Source of the DNA: Acinetobacter sp. ANC 4173
GTDB taxonomy: Bacteria; Pseudomonadota; Gammaproteobacteria; Pseudomonadales; Moraxellaceae
Assembly (NCBI RefSeq): GCF_004331255.1
Contig: NZ_SJOF01000004.1
Location: forward strand, 186,001 to 250,000
DNA: 64,000 nucleotides
Direction: 5' to 3'
The translations under genes were made by a program, and so were the position numbers. Below are positions 1 to 9,062 of this stretch, in pieces (position 1 is the stretch's first letter; the number at the start of each line of letters is the position of its first letter). The notes beneath the pieces were generated by a model that saw nothing but the letters and a program-made list of their open reading frames with translations, was not told the DNA's origin and searched no databases.

Positions 1-54
1 TTTATTTATCAAGATCGCTCACAATAGCCACACTCTATATGCTGTGAGAACTTC

Positions 55-990
55 ATGACCGATGCATTACTGATCAGAGATTTGTCCAAAACTTATCGTA
101 ATGGCTTTCAAGCCCTTAAGGGAATTAATTTAACCGTACCAGAAGGTGAGTTTTATGCGCTTCTTGGACCGAACGGTGCTGGCAAATCGACGACCATCGG
201 GATTATTAGTTCTTTAACCAAAAAGACCGCGGGCACTGTCGAAATTTTTGGTCATAATCTTGATACACATCCATCGCAGGCCAAGCAATGCTTAGGTGTT
301 GTGCCACAAGAATTTAACTTTGGTCAGTTTGAAAAAACCTTCGATATTTTGGTGACTCAGGCAGGTTATTATGGTATCCCCCGTAAAATTGCAGAGCAAC
401 GTGCCGAACATTATTTAGAAAAATTAGGGCTTTGGGAAAAACGAAATACCCAAGGTCGTATGCTGTCAGGTGGTATGAAACGCCGCCTCATGATTGCACG
501 CGCCATGATGCATGAACCAAAACTCCTTATTTTGGATGAACCTACTGCGGGTGTCGATATTGAGCTACGCCGCTCAATGTGGGATTTCCTAACTGAAATG
601 AATGAAAATGGGACATCCATCATTTTAACGACACACTATTTAGAAGAAGCTGAAATGTTGTGTCGCCGCATTGCGATTATTGACCGTGGCGTGATTAAAG
701 AAGATACCACCATGAAAGCCTTCCTTAATCAATTACACGAAGAATCCTTTATTTTTGACTTGGCTGAGCCAATTCAACCCCTACACCTTGATATTATTGG
801 AGTTCGCTTCAATTTAATTGATCCAGTCACGCTTGAAGTCACCATGGACAAAGCTCATACCTTAAATCAATTATTTCAGCTACTTGAAGCACAAGGCATT
901 CAAGTGAGTAGTATGCGCAATAAATCCAACCGCTTAGAAGAACTGTTTGTCAGACTTGTAGAGAAAAATTTGGAAGGAGCTACACCATGA
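55..990 (+). CDS. ABC-2 type transporter, ATP-binding subunit (YadG-like)
   Basis: Cytoplasmic ATPase that should power the membrane protein encoded next. Walker A GPNGAGKST is at residues 38-46, the signature LSGGMKRR at 137-144 and Walker B LLILDEPTAGVD at about 157-168, followed by the H-loop region (LTTHYLEE). The length, 311 residues, includes the C-terminal extension usual for drug- or polysaccharide-type ABC-2 ATPases. The frame overlaps the permease start by 4 bases, so the two are translationally coupled. The substrate cannot be read from the sequence; E. coli YadGH is the closest well-known pair by architecture. Only 54 bases precede it, so an upstream operon partner may lie outside the window. 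Confidence 0.93.
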   Translation: MTDALLIRDLSKTYRNGFQALKGINLTVPEGEFYALLGPNGAGKSTTIGIISSLTKKTAGTVEIFGHNLDTHPSQAKQCLGVVPQEFNFGQFEKTFDILVTQAGYYGIPRKIAEQRAEHYLEKLGLWEKRNTQGRMLSGGMKRRLMIARAMMHEPKLLILDEPTAGVDIELRRSMWDFLTEMNENGTSIILTTHYLEEAEMLCRRIAIIDRGVIKEDTTMKAFLNQLHEESFIFDLAEPIQPLHLDIIGVRFNLIDPVTLEVTMDKAHTLNQLFQLLEAQGIQVSSMRNKSNRLEELFVRLVEKNLEGATP

Positions 991-1760
991 ACATGACTCA
1001 AATGCGTGTTGCTCTTTTCACATTGGTTCATAAAGAAGTTCGCCGCTTTATGCGAATTTGGCCACAAACATTATTGCCGCCAGCGATTACCATGAGTCTT
1101 TATTTTGTGATTTTTGGCAATTTGGTCGGCTCACGGATTGGTTCAATGGGCGGCTTTAGCTATATGCAGTTTATTGTACCCGGCTTAATTATGATGGCGG
1201 TGATTACCAATAGCTATGCCAACGTTTCCTCTAGTTTCTTTAGTGCCAAATTCCAAAAAAGTATTGAAGAACTGATTATGAGTCCAGTGCCTTTACATTT
1301 AGTCCTGTGGGGTTATGTGTTAGGCGGATTATCTCGCGGGGTCTTGGTGGGTATTATTGTCACCGCCATGAGCCTGTTTTTTACTGACTTATATATTACC
1401 AACTGGTTTGTAACTATATATACAGTGATTGTGACCTCATTATTATTTTCATTAGGTGGTTTTATTAATGCTGTTTACGCCAAATCTTTTGACGATATTT
1501 CAATCATTCCAACTTTTGTACTTACCCCTTTAACTTATTTAGGCGGTGTGTTTTATGCCATCAGTGCACTTAGCCCATTTTGGCAAAATCTTTCTTTAAT
1601 TAATCCTATTGTATATATGGTCAATGCTTTCCGTTTCGGAATTCTAGGTCATAGTGATGTGAATGTTTCGATTTCACTCACCGTAGTGACTTTATGTTGT
1701 GCTGTCCTTTACGGTATAGCGTATTATTTACTTTCTCGTGGCTCAGGAATGCGTGAATAA
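987..1760 (+). CDS. ABC-2 type transporter permease (YadH-like)
   Basis: Integral inner-membrane subunit of 257 residues with about six hydrophobic segments and an ABC-2 membrane architecture (FGNLVGSRIG near the first membrane span; LTPLTYLGGVFYAIS near the fifth). It overlaps the ATPase gene by 4 bases and its last base is shared with the queF start, so all three are probably co-transcribed. It likely forms a homodimer with two ATPase subunits. Substrate unknown. Confidence 0.92.
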   Translation: MNMTQMRVALFTLVHKEVRRFMRIWPQTLLPPAITMSLYFVIFGNLVGSRIGSMGGFSYMQFIVPGLIMMAVITNSYANVSSSFFSAKFQKSIEELIMSPVPLHLVLWGYVLGGLSRGVLVGIIVTAMSLFFTDLYITNWFVTIYTVIVTSLLFSLGGFINAVYAKSFDDISIIPTFVLTPLTYLGGVFYAISALSPFWQNLSLINPIVYMVNAFRFGILGHSDVNVSISLTVVTLCCAVLYGIAYYLLSRGSGMRE

Positions 1761-2575
1761 TGAGTGTAGAACATTCTTTACTTGGTAAAGACACCCAATA
1801 TCCATCAACATATCAACCAGATATTCTTTTTCCCATTGCTCGTGCACAAGCACGTTCAAGCTATGCCCATATTGAAGGCATTCAACAAGGTAAAGACTGG
1901 TGGCACGTGTTTGAAATTTCTTGGCTCAATGCTCAAGGTATTCCTCAAGTTGCGATTGGTCGCTTAACGCTACCAGCATCTTCACCCAATTTAATTGAGT
2001 CCAAATCACTCAAGCTTTATTTTAATAGTCTTAACTTTACCCAATTCGATTCTGAAGCCACATTTATCGCCACTGTAGAAAAAGATTTATCTGCAGCTGC
2101 GGGTGCTACAGTAACAATTCAATTGTTCCAAGTGGATGATTTAGCTATTGATCAGCCCGAAGGCATCTGTATTGATGACTTAGTCCCTGAACGTCTGGAA
2201 AATCAACCTGATGCATCGTTACTCAGTTTAGATCGTGAAAATATGGATAATCAGGAAATCCAACTCTATTCACATTTACTGCGTAGTAACTGCCCTGTGA
2301 CGGGTCAACCCGATTGGGGTACAGTTTTTATCCGTTATCAGGGTAAAAAGCCTTGTTATCGTTCACTTTTAGCCTATATTATCTCCTACCGCCAGCATAA
2401 TGGCTTTCATGAGCAATGCGTAGAACAGATCTATGCCGATATCTGGCAAAATCTGCAACCCGAAAAGCTTATGGTTTATGCGGCTTATACCCGCCGAGGT
2501 GGTTTAGATATCAACCCTTGTCGTGTATCGGATTTAACATGGATGCCTCGCCCAATTCGCTTGGCGCGACAATAA
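1760..2575 (+). CDS. queF: NADPH-dependent 7-cyano-7-deazaguanine reductase
   Basis: Reduces preQ0 to preQ1 in queuosine tRNA-modification synthesis, using two NADPH. The 271-residue length marks the long bimodular (E. coli-type) QueF. The family motif ESKSLKLY is at 80-87. The nucleophilic cysteine is Cys178 in SNCPVTGQPDWG, with the acid Asp185 seven residues later, the same spacing as in the E. coli enzyme. The start overlaps the permease stop by one base. The link with the ABC pair appears to be positional only; nothing in the sequence shows that the transporter handles a queuosine precursor. Confidence 0.96.
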   Translation: MSVEHSLLGKDTQYPSTYQPDILFPIARAQARSSYAHIEGIQQGKDWWHVFEISWLNAQGIPQVAIGRLTLPASSPNLIESKSLKLYFNSLNFTQFDSEATFIATVEKDLSAAAGATVTIQLFQVDDLAIDQPEGICIDDLVPERLENQPDASLLSLDRENMDNQEIQLYSHLLRSNCPVTGQPDWGTVFIRYQGKKPCYRSLLAYIISYRQHNGFHEQCVEQIYADIWQNLQPEKLMVYAAYTRRGGLDINPCRVSDLTWMPRPIRLARQ

Positions 2576-2602
2576 AATGAATAATATTGAGGTTAAATAA
2601 CA

Positions 2603-3253
2603 ATGCCTTTTTTTGGTTTTGTCCCTTCTGAAACACTATTAAATAGTATTCAAACTGGTCAGCAGAAGAAAAATTCGAGTGAAGCACTCTACCCTTTACG
2701 TGACCAAACTGCTTTATTGATTAATGACGAAATTATTGACGCCATTTTAACGGAGTTAGTTCGTCGTTTTCCACCGAGTGATAAACGTGATACTGCGGAA
2801 AAATTAGCAGGTTACGTTAAATCTACTGTTGCGGTGCTACTGAAGCAACTTTTAAGTAAAGCTCCAAATGATGTGGTGAAACAATCGATTGAGTTTTCTG
2901 AAAAAAGCTTATTTAAAGATGCACAAGCTCAATATCGTGTTGGTGAAAGTTTAGATGCCAGCTTGGTGACTAATTTAAAGTCAAATTTTGCTGAAATTCG
3001 CTCAGGGGCTGACATTAACAAATCGGTGCTGGTCGAATTGTATAAACAGTTCGCAGAAGCGACTGTACGTCATTTCATGAATGATTTTAACAAAACCCTC
3101 GATTTGGGCATGATTAAGCGTAAAGCGGCGGATATCGGCTCTGCGGCGGTCATTAAAGCGGTGCATATTGCAATTGATAAAATCTTCCCACATTTAACCA
3201 AGCAAGAACTCATGATTATGGCAGAGTATCACGATACGCTGTTCCATCATTGA
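2603..3253 (+). CDS. conserved hypothetical protein
   Basis: A 216-residue soluble protein that I do not recognise. No signal peptide or membrane span is visible; the sequence is mostly predicted helix with many charged residues and ends in a hydrophobic-acidic tail (LMIMAEYHDTLFHH). It starts 27 bases after queF on the same strand and is followed by a strong intrinsic terminator, so it closes the transporter-queF operon. Codon use resembles its neighbours. Confidence 0.8.
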   Translation: MPFFGFVPSETLLNSIQTGQQKKNSSEALYPLRDQTALLINDEIIDAILTELVRRFPPSDKRDTAEKLAGYVKSTVAVLLKQLLSKAPNDVVKQSIEFSEKSLFKDAQAQYRVGESLDASLVTNLKSNFAEIRSGADINKSVLVELYKQFAEATVRHFMNDFNKTLDLGMIKRKAADIGSAAVIKAVHIAIDKIFPHLTKQELMIMAEYHDTLFHH

Positions 3254-3272
3254 TAGAAAATTAAACTATCGG

Positions 3273-3298
3273 AAACCTAGCTTTTGCTAGGTTTTTTT
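3273..3298 (+). terminator. intrinsic terminator after the queF operon
   Basis: Perfect 9-bp stem (3273-3281 with 3286-3294), TTTT loop, then a run of T. It lies 20 bases after the hypothetical gene. Confidence 0.9.
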
Positions 3299-3389
3299 AT
3301 TGCTAAATATTGATGTACAGCATCAATACACAGGTATATGGTAGCAAGCGCAAAATACTGCCTAAGACTTTATTCTATTAATATCTTCC

Positions 3390-4532
3390 ATGACTACTCC
3401 TCCACAGTCCAAATTCTTACGCCATGCACCCCGTGATAGTTTAAGTACCACTTCACTACCGTCAAAGTGGCACAAATTACACCTCGATCCGTGGTTATGC
3501 CTCTATTTATTGCTCACTGCATTATTAGGTTTAACCGTGCTCTATAGTGCTTCCGAACAAGACTGGAGTCTAGTGTCGAAACAAGCCATCAGTTTTGCCA
3601 TTGGTTTTCTCACCATGTTAGCTCTCGCACAAGTTCCACCCAAGGTGTATCAATCCTTTGCCCCCTATCTCTACATATTTGCATTCTTGTCGCTAATAGG
3701 AGTGAAACTATTTGGAGAGGTCCGTTTAGGGGCACAGCGCTGGATCGATATTCCTGGACTGGGCAGTGTGCAACCCAGTGAATTTATGAAAATTGCCATG
3801 CCCTTGATGATTGCATGGTTTTTAGCTCGGCGACCTTTACCCCCTAAAGTCAGTCAAATTGGCATTTATCTACTCTTTATTGGTCTTCCCTTTATTTTTA
3901 TTGCTGAGCAACCTGACCTCGGCACCTCTTTATTGGTTTTATCCAGTGGTCTGTTTGTTTTATTCCTCAGTGGATTGTCATGGCGCTTGATTACTGTCGC
4001 AATTGGGCTAGCCGCACTCATCATTCCGATTGCTTGGCAATTTTTACTGCATGATTATCAACGACAACGCGTTCTAACACTCATTCATCCCGAAGAAGAT
4101 GCACTGGGTACAGGGTGGAATATTATTCAATCAGAAACTGCCATAGGTTCTGGTGGAGTTTTAGGTAAAGGATACCTCTTAGGCACTCAATCTCATTTAC
4201 ATTTTTTACCTGAAGGTCATACCGATTTTATTATTGCTGCATTTTCTGAAGAATTTGGGCTGATTGGTATTATCATATTGATTATACTGTACTTTGCAAT
4301 CATTAGCCGAACGTTCCAAATTGGATTAAACAGTTTTCATAACTTTGGACGTTTAGTGGCAAGCAGTTTTGCTTTGTCATTTTTTGTATATGTGTTTGTC
4401 AATGCAGGCATGGTCAGTGGTATTTTACCGGTAGTGGGTGTGCCTTTACCTTTTATGAGTTATGGCGGTACTGCAATTATTACTCTAATGGCCACTTTTG
4501 GCGTTGTGATGTCAATTCATACACATCGATAA
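3390..4532 (+). CDS. rodA: peptidoglycan polymerase RodA (SEDS family)
   Basis: Glycosyltransferase of the elongasome that polymerises lipid II with PBP2 during rod-shape growth. It is 380 residues with about ten membrane spans. The SEDS signatures are present: QRWIDIPG with QPSEFMK, EQPDLGTS, and the FLPEGHTDFI block followed by the FMSYGGTA box near the C-terminus. An N-terminal cytoplasmic tail of about 30 residues precedes the first span. The usual partner gene mrdA (PBP2) is not adjacent; instead rodA is followed 19 bases later by mltB, giving a wall synthesis/turnover cluster with rlpA. Confidence 0.96.
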   Translation: MTTPPQSKFLRHAPRDSLSTTSLPSKWHKLHLDPWLCLYLLLTALLGLTVLYSASEQDWSLVSKQAISFAIGFLTMLALAQVPPKVYQSFAPYLYIFAFLSLIGVKLFGEVRLGAQRWIDIPGLGSVQPSEFMKIAMPLMIAWFLARRPLPPKVSQIGIYLLFIGLPFIFIAEQPDLGTSLLVLSSGLFVLFLSGLSWRLITVAIGLAALIIPIAWQFLLHDYQRQRVLTLIHPEEDALGTGWNIIQSETAIGSGGVLGKGYLLGTQSHLHFLPEGHTDFIIAAFSEEFGLIGIIILIILYFAIISRTFQIGLNSFHNFGRLVASSFALSFFVYVFVNAGMVSGILPVVGVPLPFMSYGGTAIITLMATFGVVMSIHTHR

Positions 4533-4551
4533 TTTTTGGGATTTAACCTAT

Positions 4552-5553
4552 ATGACGAATTTGTCTATTTATAAAAAACTGAAGCGTTTATCTTTACTTA
4601 TTGGTGCTTTTTCAATTACCAGTTTTTGCCAAGCCAATGATTTTGCCAATAATCTCCAATACTCCAGATTCAAACAAAAAACCATGCAAAACTATGGTTT
4701 AACGGCTGAACAAGTCGATTGGGCAATGAATGGCTCACGTAATCTTCCCAACATTATCAATATTATGAACCGACCAGGTGAAAGTAAGCCATGGTATGAC
4801 TATAAAACCAATTTCATGTCGGAAAGTACCATTCAACGTGGCGTTCGATTCAAAAATCAATATGCAGATACCTTAAACCGTGCGGAACAGCAATTTGGTG
4901 TTCCGCAATCGGTGATTTTGGGTATTTTAGGCGTAGAAACAGGTTTTGGTGCAAATAAAGGCAATTTCATCACTCGAGATGCCTTAGCGACGCTTGCATT
5001 TGGTTATGAGCGTCGTGCTGCCTATTTCCAAGATGAGCTGTCTGCACTGATTGCATGGACATATAAAGATGGCGTACCGACAAACTCTGTCGTAGGGTCT
5101 TATGCGGGTGCAATTGGCTATCCACAATTCATGCCTAGCAACATTCCTAAATATGGTGTGGACTATGATGGCAATGGGCATGTTGACCTAAGAAATTCAG
5201 CAGTCGATGCCATTGGTTCTATTGCAAACTATCTAGCGCAACATGGTTGGCAAAGAAATCAACCTATTGGTTTTGCTGCACGTTACACAGGTTCGACACC
5301 TGATGCCATTATTGCTCAAAATCTTGAACAACCTACACCTTATGGCGTATTAAAACCTCGGGGTATTTCACCCATCAATCCAGTGGTACAAATTGATGAT
5401 TTAGATATGGTTAATGTCATTCTACTTCAAGAGAGTTATGGCTCAATTTACTATATTACTTACCCGAATTTTCAAGTCATTACCACTTATAATAAGAGCC
5501 GTATGTATGCCACTGCTGTGTGGCAATTAGGCACTGAAATTGCTAGCCGCTAA
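4552..5553 (+). CDS. mltB: lytic murein transglycosylase B
   Basis: Cleaves the glycan strand of peptidoglycan to form 1,6-anhydromuramyl products. The 333-residue protein has an N-terminal export signal (about 1-28, ending SFCQA); no lipobox cysteine lies at the expected place, so it may be periplasmic rather than a lipoprotein like the E. coli enzyme. The catalytic glutamate is Glu129 in GVETGFG, and the SLT fold continues through YAGAIGYPQFMPSN. It follows rodA closely. The stop codon lies inside the loop of its own terminator. Confidence 0.94.
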   Translation: MTNLSIYKKLKRLSLLIGAFSITSFCQANDFANNLQYSRFKQKTMQNYGLTAEQVDWAMNGSRNLPNIINIMNRPGESKPWYDYKTNFMSESTIQRGVRFKNQYADTLNRAEQQFGVPQSVILGILGVETGFGANKGNFITRDALATLAFGYERRAAYFQDELSALIAWTYKDGVPTNSVVGSYAGAIGYPQFMPSNIPKYGVDYDGNGHVDLRNSAVDAIGSIANYLAQHGWQRNQPIGFAARYTGSTPDAIIAQNLEQPTPYGVLKPRGISPINPVVQIDDLDMVNVILLQESYGSIYYITYPNFQVITTYNKSRMYATAVWQLGTEIASR

Positions 5554-5565
5554 GGCTAGCTTTTT
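5542..5565 (+). terminator. terminator overlapping the end of mltB
   Basis: A 7-bp stem (GCTAGCC 5542-5548 with GGCTAGC 5554-5560) and a T5 run. The left arm encodes the final residues of MltB and the TAA stop is in the loop. Confidence 0.8.
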
Positions 5566-5846
5566 ACAAAAAATACATAAGTCAATCTTTTTTTAAAGCA
5601 AAAAGCACATCAAATAAGCAAATTAAATAAAATGTTACAATATTGTATATTTTTTAACCTAAAAACAATTTAATTACCTACTTTTTGTAAACATTTCGGG
5701 ATAAAGACTAGACACCTTCACCATGGCATGAATATTATCCATCTCGTCAAATGTAGTTGCACAAGTGAATAAATCGGCCCGTTTGCTTGTAATTCAAGGT
5801 TTTACTACTGAATTACTGCTCTGCAAACCCGCCTTTAGGAGATTTT
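5566..5846. other. AT-rich leader region before rlpA
   Basis: No coding sequence or RNA gene was seen. The strong ribosome-binding site TAGGAGA lies just before the rlpA start, so the rlpA promoter is probably here, but no convincing -35/-10 pair stands out. Confidence 0.4.
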
Positions 5847-6458
5847 ATGCATTCTTCAATGAAATATATTCTTGCCATAACCACCACGTTCGCCCTGACC
5901 CAGTCACAGGCGGAATTGGTTCAATCCTCGTCGTTAAATAATGACAATGATAATTCACGTTTAGCAGCACGTGTTTTAAACAAAGATGCTCAGAGTTTTA
6001 ACTCTCACTTTTCAAATCTAAATAGCCTTTCAATTACTGAGAGTTCTGGAGATAAAATTCGCCGCGAAACCATTGCTGCGAAAATTGAAATCCCAGCAAA
6101 TGAGCCCTCAGTCATTGACAAGTTAAATGATGTTGCGTCAAACACTGTTCGTCAATTTAGCCAAACTGGTGTTGCTTCATGGTATGGTCGTCAGTTCCAT
6201 GGTCGTAAAACCGCAAATGGTGAAACATTTGACATGAATGCATTAACAGCAGCTCATCGTAGCTTGCCACTGAACTGCTACATTCGTGTGACCAACAAAA
6301 ATAACGGTAAAAGTGTGGTTGTGAAAGTCAATGACCGTGGTCCATTCCATGGCAACCGTGTAGTTGACCTTTCTTATGGTGCTGCAAAACAACTTGGTAT
6401 CACCAATGCAGGAACAGCAAAAGTAAGCATTGAACGCGTTGCAGGTCCCAATTCTTAA
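5847..6458 (+). CDS. rlpA: septal ring lytic transglycosylase RlpA-like protein
   Basis: A 203-residue exported protein with a signal peptide (about 1-22, ending SQA) and a C-terminal double-psi beta-barrel (about 108-200). In the Pseudomonas enzyme this family cleaves denuded glycan strands. The catalytic set is conserved with the right spacing: Glu126 in TANGE, His137 in AAHRSL and Asp163 in NDRGPF. It lacks the C-terminal SPOR domain, so septal targeting through SPOR is not expected. A lipobox is not evident. It is preceded by a strong AGGAG site and followed by a terminator, so it is probably monocistronic. Confidence 0.9.
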   Translation: MHSSMKYILAITTTFALTQSQAELVQSSSLNNDNDNSRLAARVLNKDAQSFNSHFSNLNSLSITESSGDKIRRETIAAKIEIPANEPSVIDKLNDVASNTVRQFSQTGVASWYGRQFHGRKTANGETFDMNALTAAHRSLPLNCYIRVTNKNNGKSVVVKVNDRGPFHGNRVVDLSYGAAKQLGITNAGTAKVSIERVAGPNS

Positions 6459-6484
6459 TTTCACCGATGCACAATACATTTGAT

Positions 6485-6512
6485 AAAAAGCCACATCTAA
6501 GTGGCTTTTTTT
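6485..6512 (+). terminator. intrinsic terminator after rlpA
   Basis: A 10-bp stem (6485-6494 with 6501-6510), 6-base loop and T run. Confidence 0.9.
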
Positions 6513-6584
6513 ATTTTCTAATTTAATTAATATGTTATTTTAAAAAAAAGACAAGAAATCGACGACCTGTCGGAGAACGATATA

Positions 6585-8363
6585 ATGACAAAATCAATCC
6601 AATATTTAACAACTTCACATTTGAAAGTTTTTGCTCTAATGAGTACGGTTTTATTGTCTGCGTGTAGCTACTCCATCTCAAAACATATTCATCGCGGTGA
6701 AAAAATAGACCCTAGACAGAATTCCACCTTTATCCTGCATGGTGGCCCTATTCTAACCATGCAAGGCGATACCCCGACATATGTCGAAGCGATGCTGGTT
6801 GAAAATGGGATGATCAGATTTACTGGCTCTCTTGCTGATGCAAAACGACTCAATCAGCGTGCACAACGCTTTAACTTAAAAAACCATACTGTGATTCCCG
6901 GACTGATCGATGCACATAGCCATGCCAATAGTGTTGGCTTACAACAAAGCGTTGCCAATCTTTATGCCCCGCCAGATGGCAAAGTCACAGATATTCCCTC
7001 TCTGATTCAAGCAATGCAAACATGGAAAAATAATAATCCCGCTTTTATTCAACAAGCTTCGGGGTGGATTATTGGCAACGGATATGATGATGCCCAACTG
7101 ACTGAACAACGCCACCCCACTGCCAAAGAGCTGGATGAAATCTCGGTAGAGCAACCCATCATTGTCTTACATCAATCTGGTCATTTGGCTACGGTAAATA
7201 CAAAAGCACTCAAACTACTCAAAATTGACGCCCAAACACCAAATCCACCTGGTGGAGTCATCCGTCGTAAAGCAAATTCGAAAGAACCCAATGGCGTACT
7301 TGAGGAAAGTGTGGTTTTTAAAGCCATGATTCAAATTTTCCAGCATATGCCACCTGAAACCATGGAAAAAATGGCACTCACTGCGGTACAAACCTATACC
7401 CAAAATGGTTATACCACCATTCAGGAAGGCCGGGCCGATGCTGGCACTTCAGAAATGTGGCGCAATTTAGCCCAAAATGGAAAATTACCTATCGATTTGG
7501 TGGTCTACCCAGACATCAGCACAGAAAAAAACTATATGCTGCAATACGGAACCAATCGAGAATATAAACATCACTATAGAATTGGGGGCGTTAAAATTAG
7601 CCTAGATGGATCTCCACAAGGTAAAACTGCTTGGCTAACCAAACCCTATGTCATACCACCTGAAGGTCAAAAAAAATCTTACCGTGGCTATGCCGCTTTT
7701 CCACAACAAAGCACAGTACAAAATCTGATTGATTTAGCCTTTCAAAATAATTGGCAAATTTTAGCGCATGCTAATGGTGATGCCGCAATTGATCAATATT
7801 TAAATACTATTGAAAAAGCTACAGCTAAATTTCCAATCCAAGATCGACGCAATGTGATTATTCATGCGCAAACCATGCGGGAAGATCAACTGGATAAAGC
7901 CAAAGAACTAAAACTCATTCCTTCTTTCTTCTCACTACATACTTATTATTGGGGAGACTGGCATATTCAAGAGACTTTAGGTCTACAACGCGCTCAAAAC
8001 ATTTCCCCTACTGGCTCAGCCTTAAGAAAAGGGATTTTATTTACCGAACATCATGATGCACCCGTCATTCCTCCGAATAGCATGATGACCTTGGACACCA
8101 CCGTAAACCGAGTAACGCGTAGCGGTAAAATTTTAGGTACCGATCAACGCGTAAGTCCCTATATTGCTCTCAAGAGCATGACCAGTTGGGCAACCTATCA
8201 ATATTTTGAAGAAAACAGCAAAGGGACACTGGTTCCGGGGAAATTAGCTGATTTTGTGATTCTGGATCAGAACCCCATGACTGTACCTAGTAATCAAATT
8301 AAAAATATTAAAGTGCTTGCCACTTTCAAAGAAGGCAAAGAAGTTTTTCATGCAGAAAATTAA
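6585..8363 (+). CDS. lipoprotein amidohydrolase (amidohydrolase 3 / YtcJ family)
   Basis: A 592-residue metal-dependent hydrolase. The N-terminus carries a lipoprotein signal with lipobox LLSAC (Cys27), so it is expected to be membrane-anchored in the cell envelope. The metal-binding IDAHSHAN motif lies near residue 110, and the C-terminal LVPGKLADFVILDQNP block is typical of amidohydrolase barrels. The YtcJ group is related to N-substituted formamide deformylases, but substrates are rarely known. A GGAG site precedes the start. It appears to be a single-gene unit; the envelope location is unusual for the family. Confidence 0.85.
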   Translation: MTKSIQYLTTSHLKVFALMSTVLLSACSYSISKHIHRGEKIDPRQNSTFILHGGPILTMQGDTPTYVEAMLVENGMIRFTGSLADAKRLNQRAQRFNLKNHTVIPGLIDAHSHANSVGLQQSVANLYAPPDGKVTDIPSLIQAMQTWKNNNPAFIQQASGWIIGNGYDDAQLTEQRHPTAKELDEISVEQPIIVLHQSGHLATVNTKALKLLKIDAQTPNPPGGVIRRKANSKEPNGVLEESVVFKAMIQIFQHMPPETMEKMALTAVQTYTQNGYTTIQEGRADAGTSEMWRNLAQNGKLPIDLVVYPDISTEKNYMLQYGTNREYKHHYRIGGVKISLDGSPQGKTAWLTKPYVIPPEGQKKSYRGYAAFPQQSTVQNLIDLAFQNNWQILAHANGDAAIDQYLNTIEKATAKFPIQDRRNVIIHAQTMREDQLDKAKELKLIPSFFSLHTYYWGDWHIQETLGLQRAQNISPTGSALRKGILFTEHHDAPVIPPNSMMTLDTTVNRVTRSGKILGTDQRVSPYIALKSMTSWATYQYFEENSKGTLVPGKLADFVILDQNPMTVPSNQIKNIKVLATFKEGKEVFHAEN

Positions 8364-8382
8364 ATCTGTGAATGCATACCTA

Positions 8383-8411
8383 AACGCAGTTCAAAATCAT
8401 TGAGCTGCGTT
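8383..8411 (+). repeat. inverted repeat downstream of the amidohydrolase
   Basis: An 11-bp stem with one G-U pair (8383-8393 with 8401-8411) and a 7-base loop, without a T run. It may be a weak terminator or mRNA 3'-end stabiliser. Confidence 0.5.
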
Positions 8412-8462
8412 AATGCATAACAAAACAAATGATAGAAATGAACCAAAATTTAATTTCAAATT

Positions 8463-8491
8463 TTGACCTCTTTTGTTTTCTATTTTATAGT
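8463..8491 (+). promoter_or_regulatory. sigma-70 promoter of the Mpo1-like gene
   Basis: TTGACC at 8463-8468, a 17-base spacer and TATAGT at 8486-8491. Transcription would begin near 8498, which excludes the longest open-frame start at 8463 and supports the ATG at 8544. Confidence 0.7.
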
Positions 8492-8543
8492 CTCTCAGGA
8501 ACAAGGATATAAAAAATACAATAAGCATTTGCAGGAGCAACAC

Positions 8544-9041
8544 ATGAAAACACTAAATGAATGGTTCGATGAATACAGTGAAAGCCACCAAAATAAAACC
8601 AATAAAATGATTCACTGGCTTTGCGTACCCACAATTTTATTTTCAATCATTGGCATTTTGGCGCATTTCAGTGCGCTACTTACCGCTCTCATTGTGACCC
8701 TGACTCTTATTTTTTACAGTCGCCTTGATCTTGTTTTAGCCGTAGCAATGGCAGCCCTAATTTTTGTAATGGCATGGCTGATTTTGATTTTACCTGTTGG
8801 TGTGGGTTTTTATATTGCATTGTTCATTTTTGCTTGGATTGGACAATTTTATGGACATAAAATTGAAGGAAAGAAACCATCTTTCTTCAAAGACCTCCAA
8901 TTCCTCCTCATTGGCCCAATTTGGTGTATGGATGCATATCTAAATAAAACTGGTGCCCAAATTAAAAACCCATGCCAGAGCGCAAATGAACGCCATTTAG
9001 CGCATATGTACAATTTTCACAGTGGAATTCGGTCTCTCTGA
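8544..9041 (+). CDS. Mpo1-like (DUF962, YGL010w-type) membrane protein
   Basis: A 165-residue protein with about four hydrophobic segments. It begins MKTLNEWFDEYSESH, the family's N-terminal signature, and carries the conserved histidines in SHQNKTNKMIHW and in GQFYGHKIEG. The yeast member Mpo1 is an Fe(II)-dependent dioxygenase that alpha-oxidises 2-hydroxy fatty acids; whether bacterial members do the same is inference. The ATG at 8544 was chosen over the upstream in-frame start because it follows a GCAGGAG site and a promoter lies between the two. It is convergent with azlD. Confidence 0.85.
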   Translation: MKTLNEWFDEYSESHQNKTNKMIHWLCVPTILFSIIGILAHFSALLTALIVTLTLIFYSRLDLVLAVAMAALIFVMAWLILILPVGVGFYIALFIFAWIGQFYGHKIEGKKPSFFKDLQFLLIGPIWCMDAYLNKTGAQIKNPCQSANERHLAHMYNFHSGIRSL

Positions 9042-9062
9042 TGTTTTCCACTGTGAATTTAG

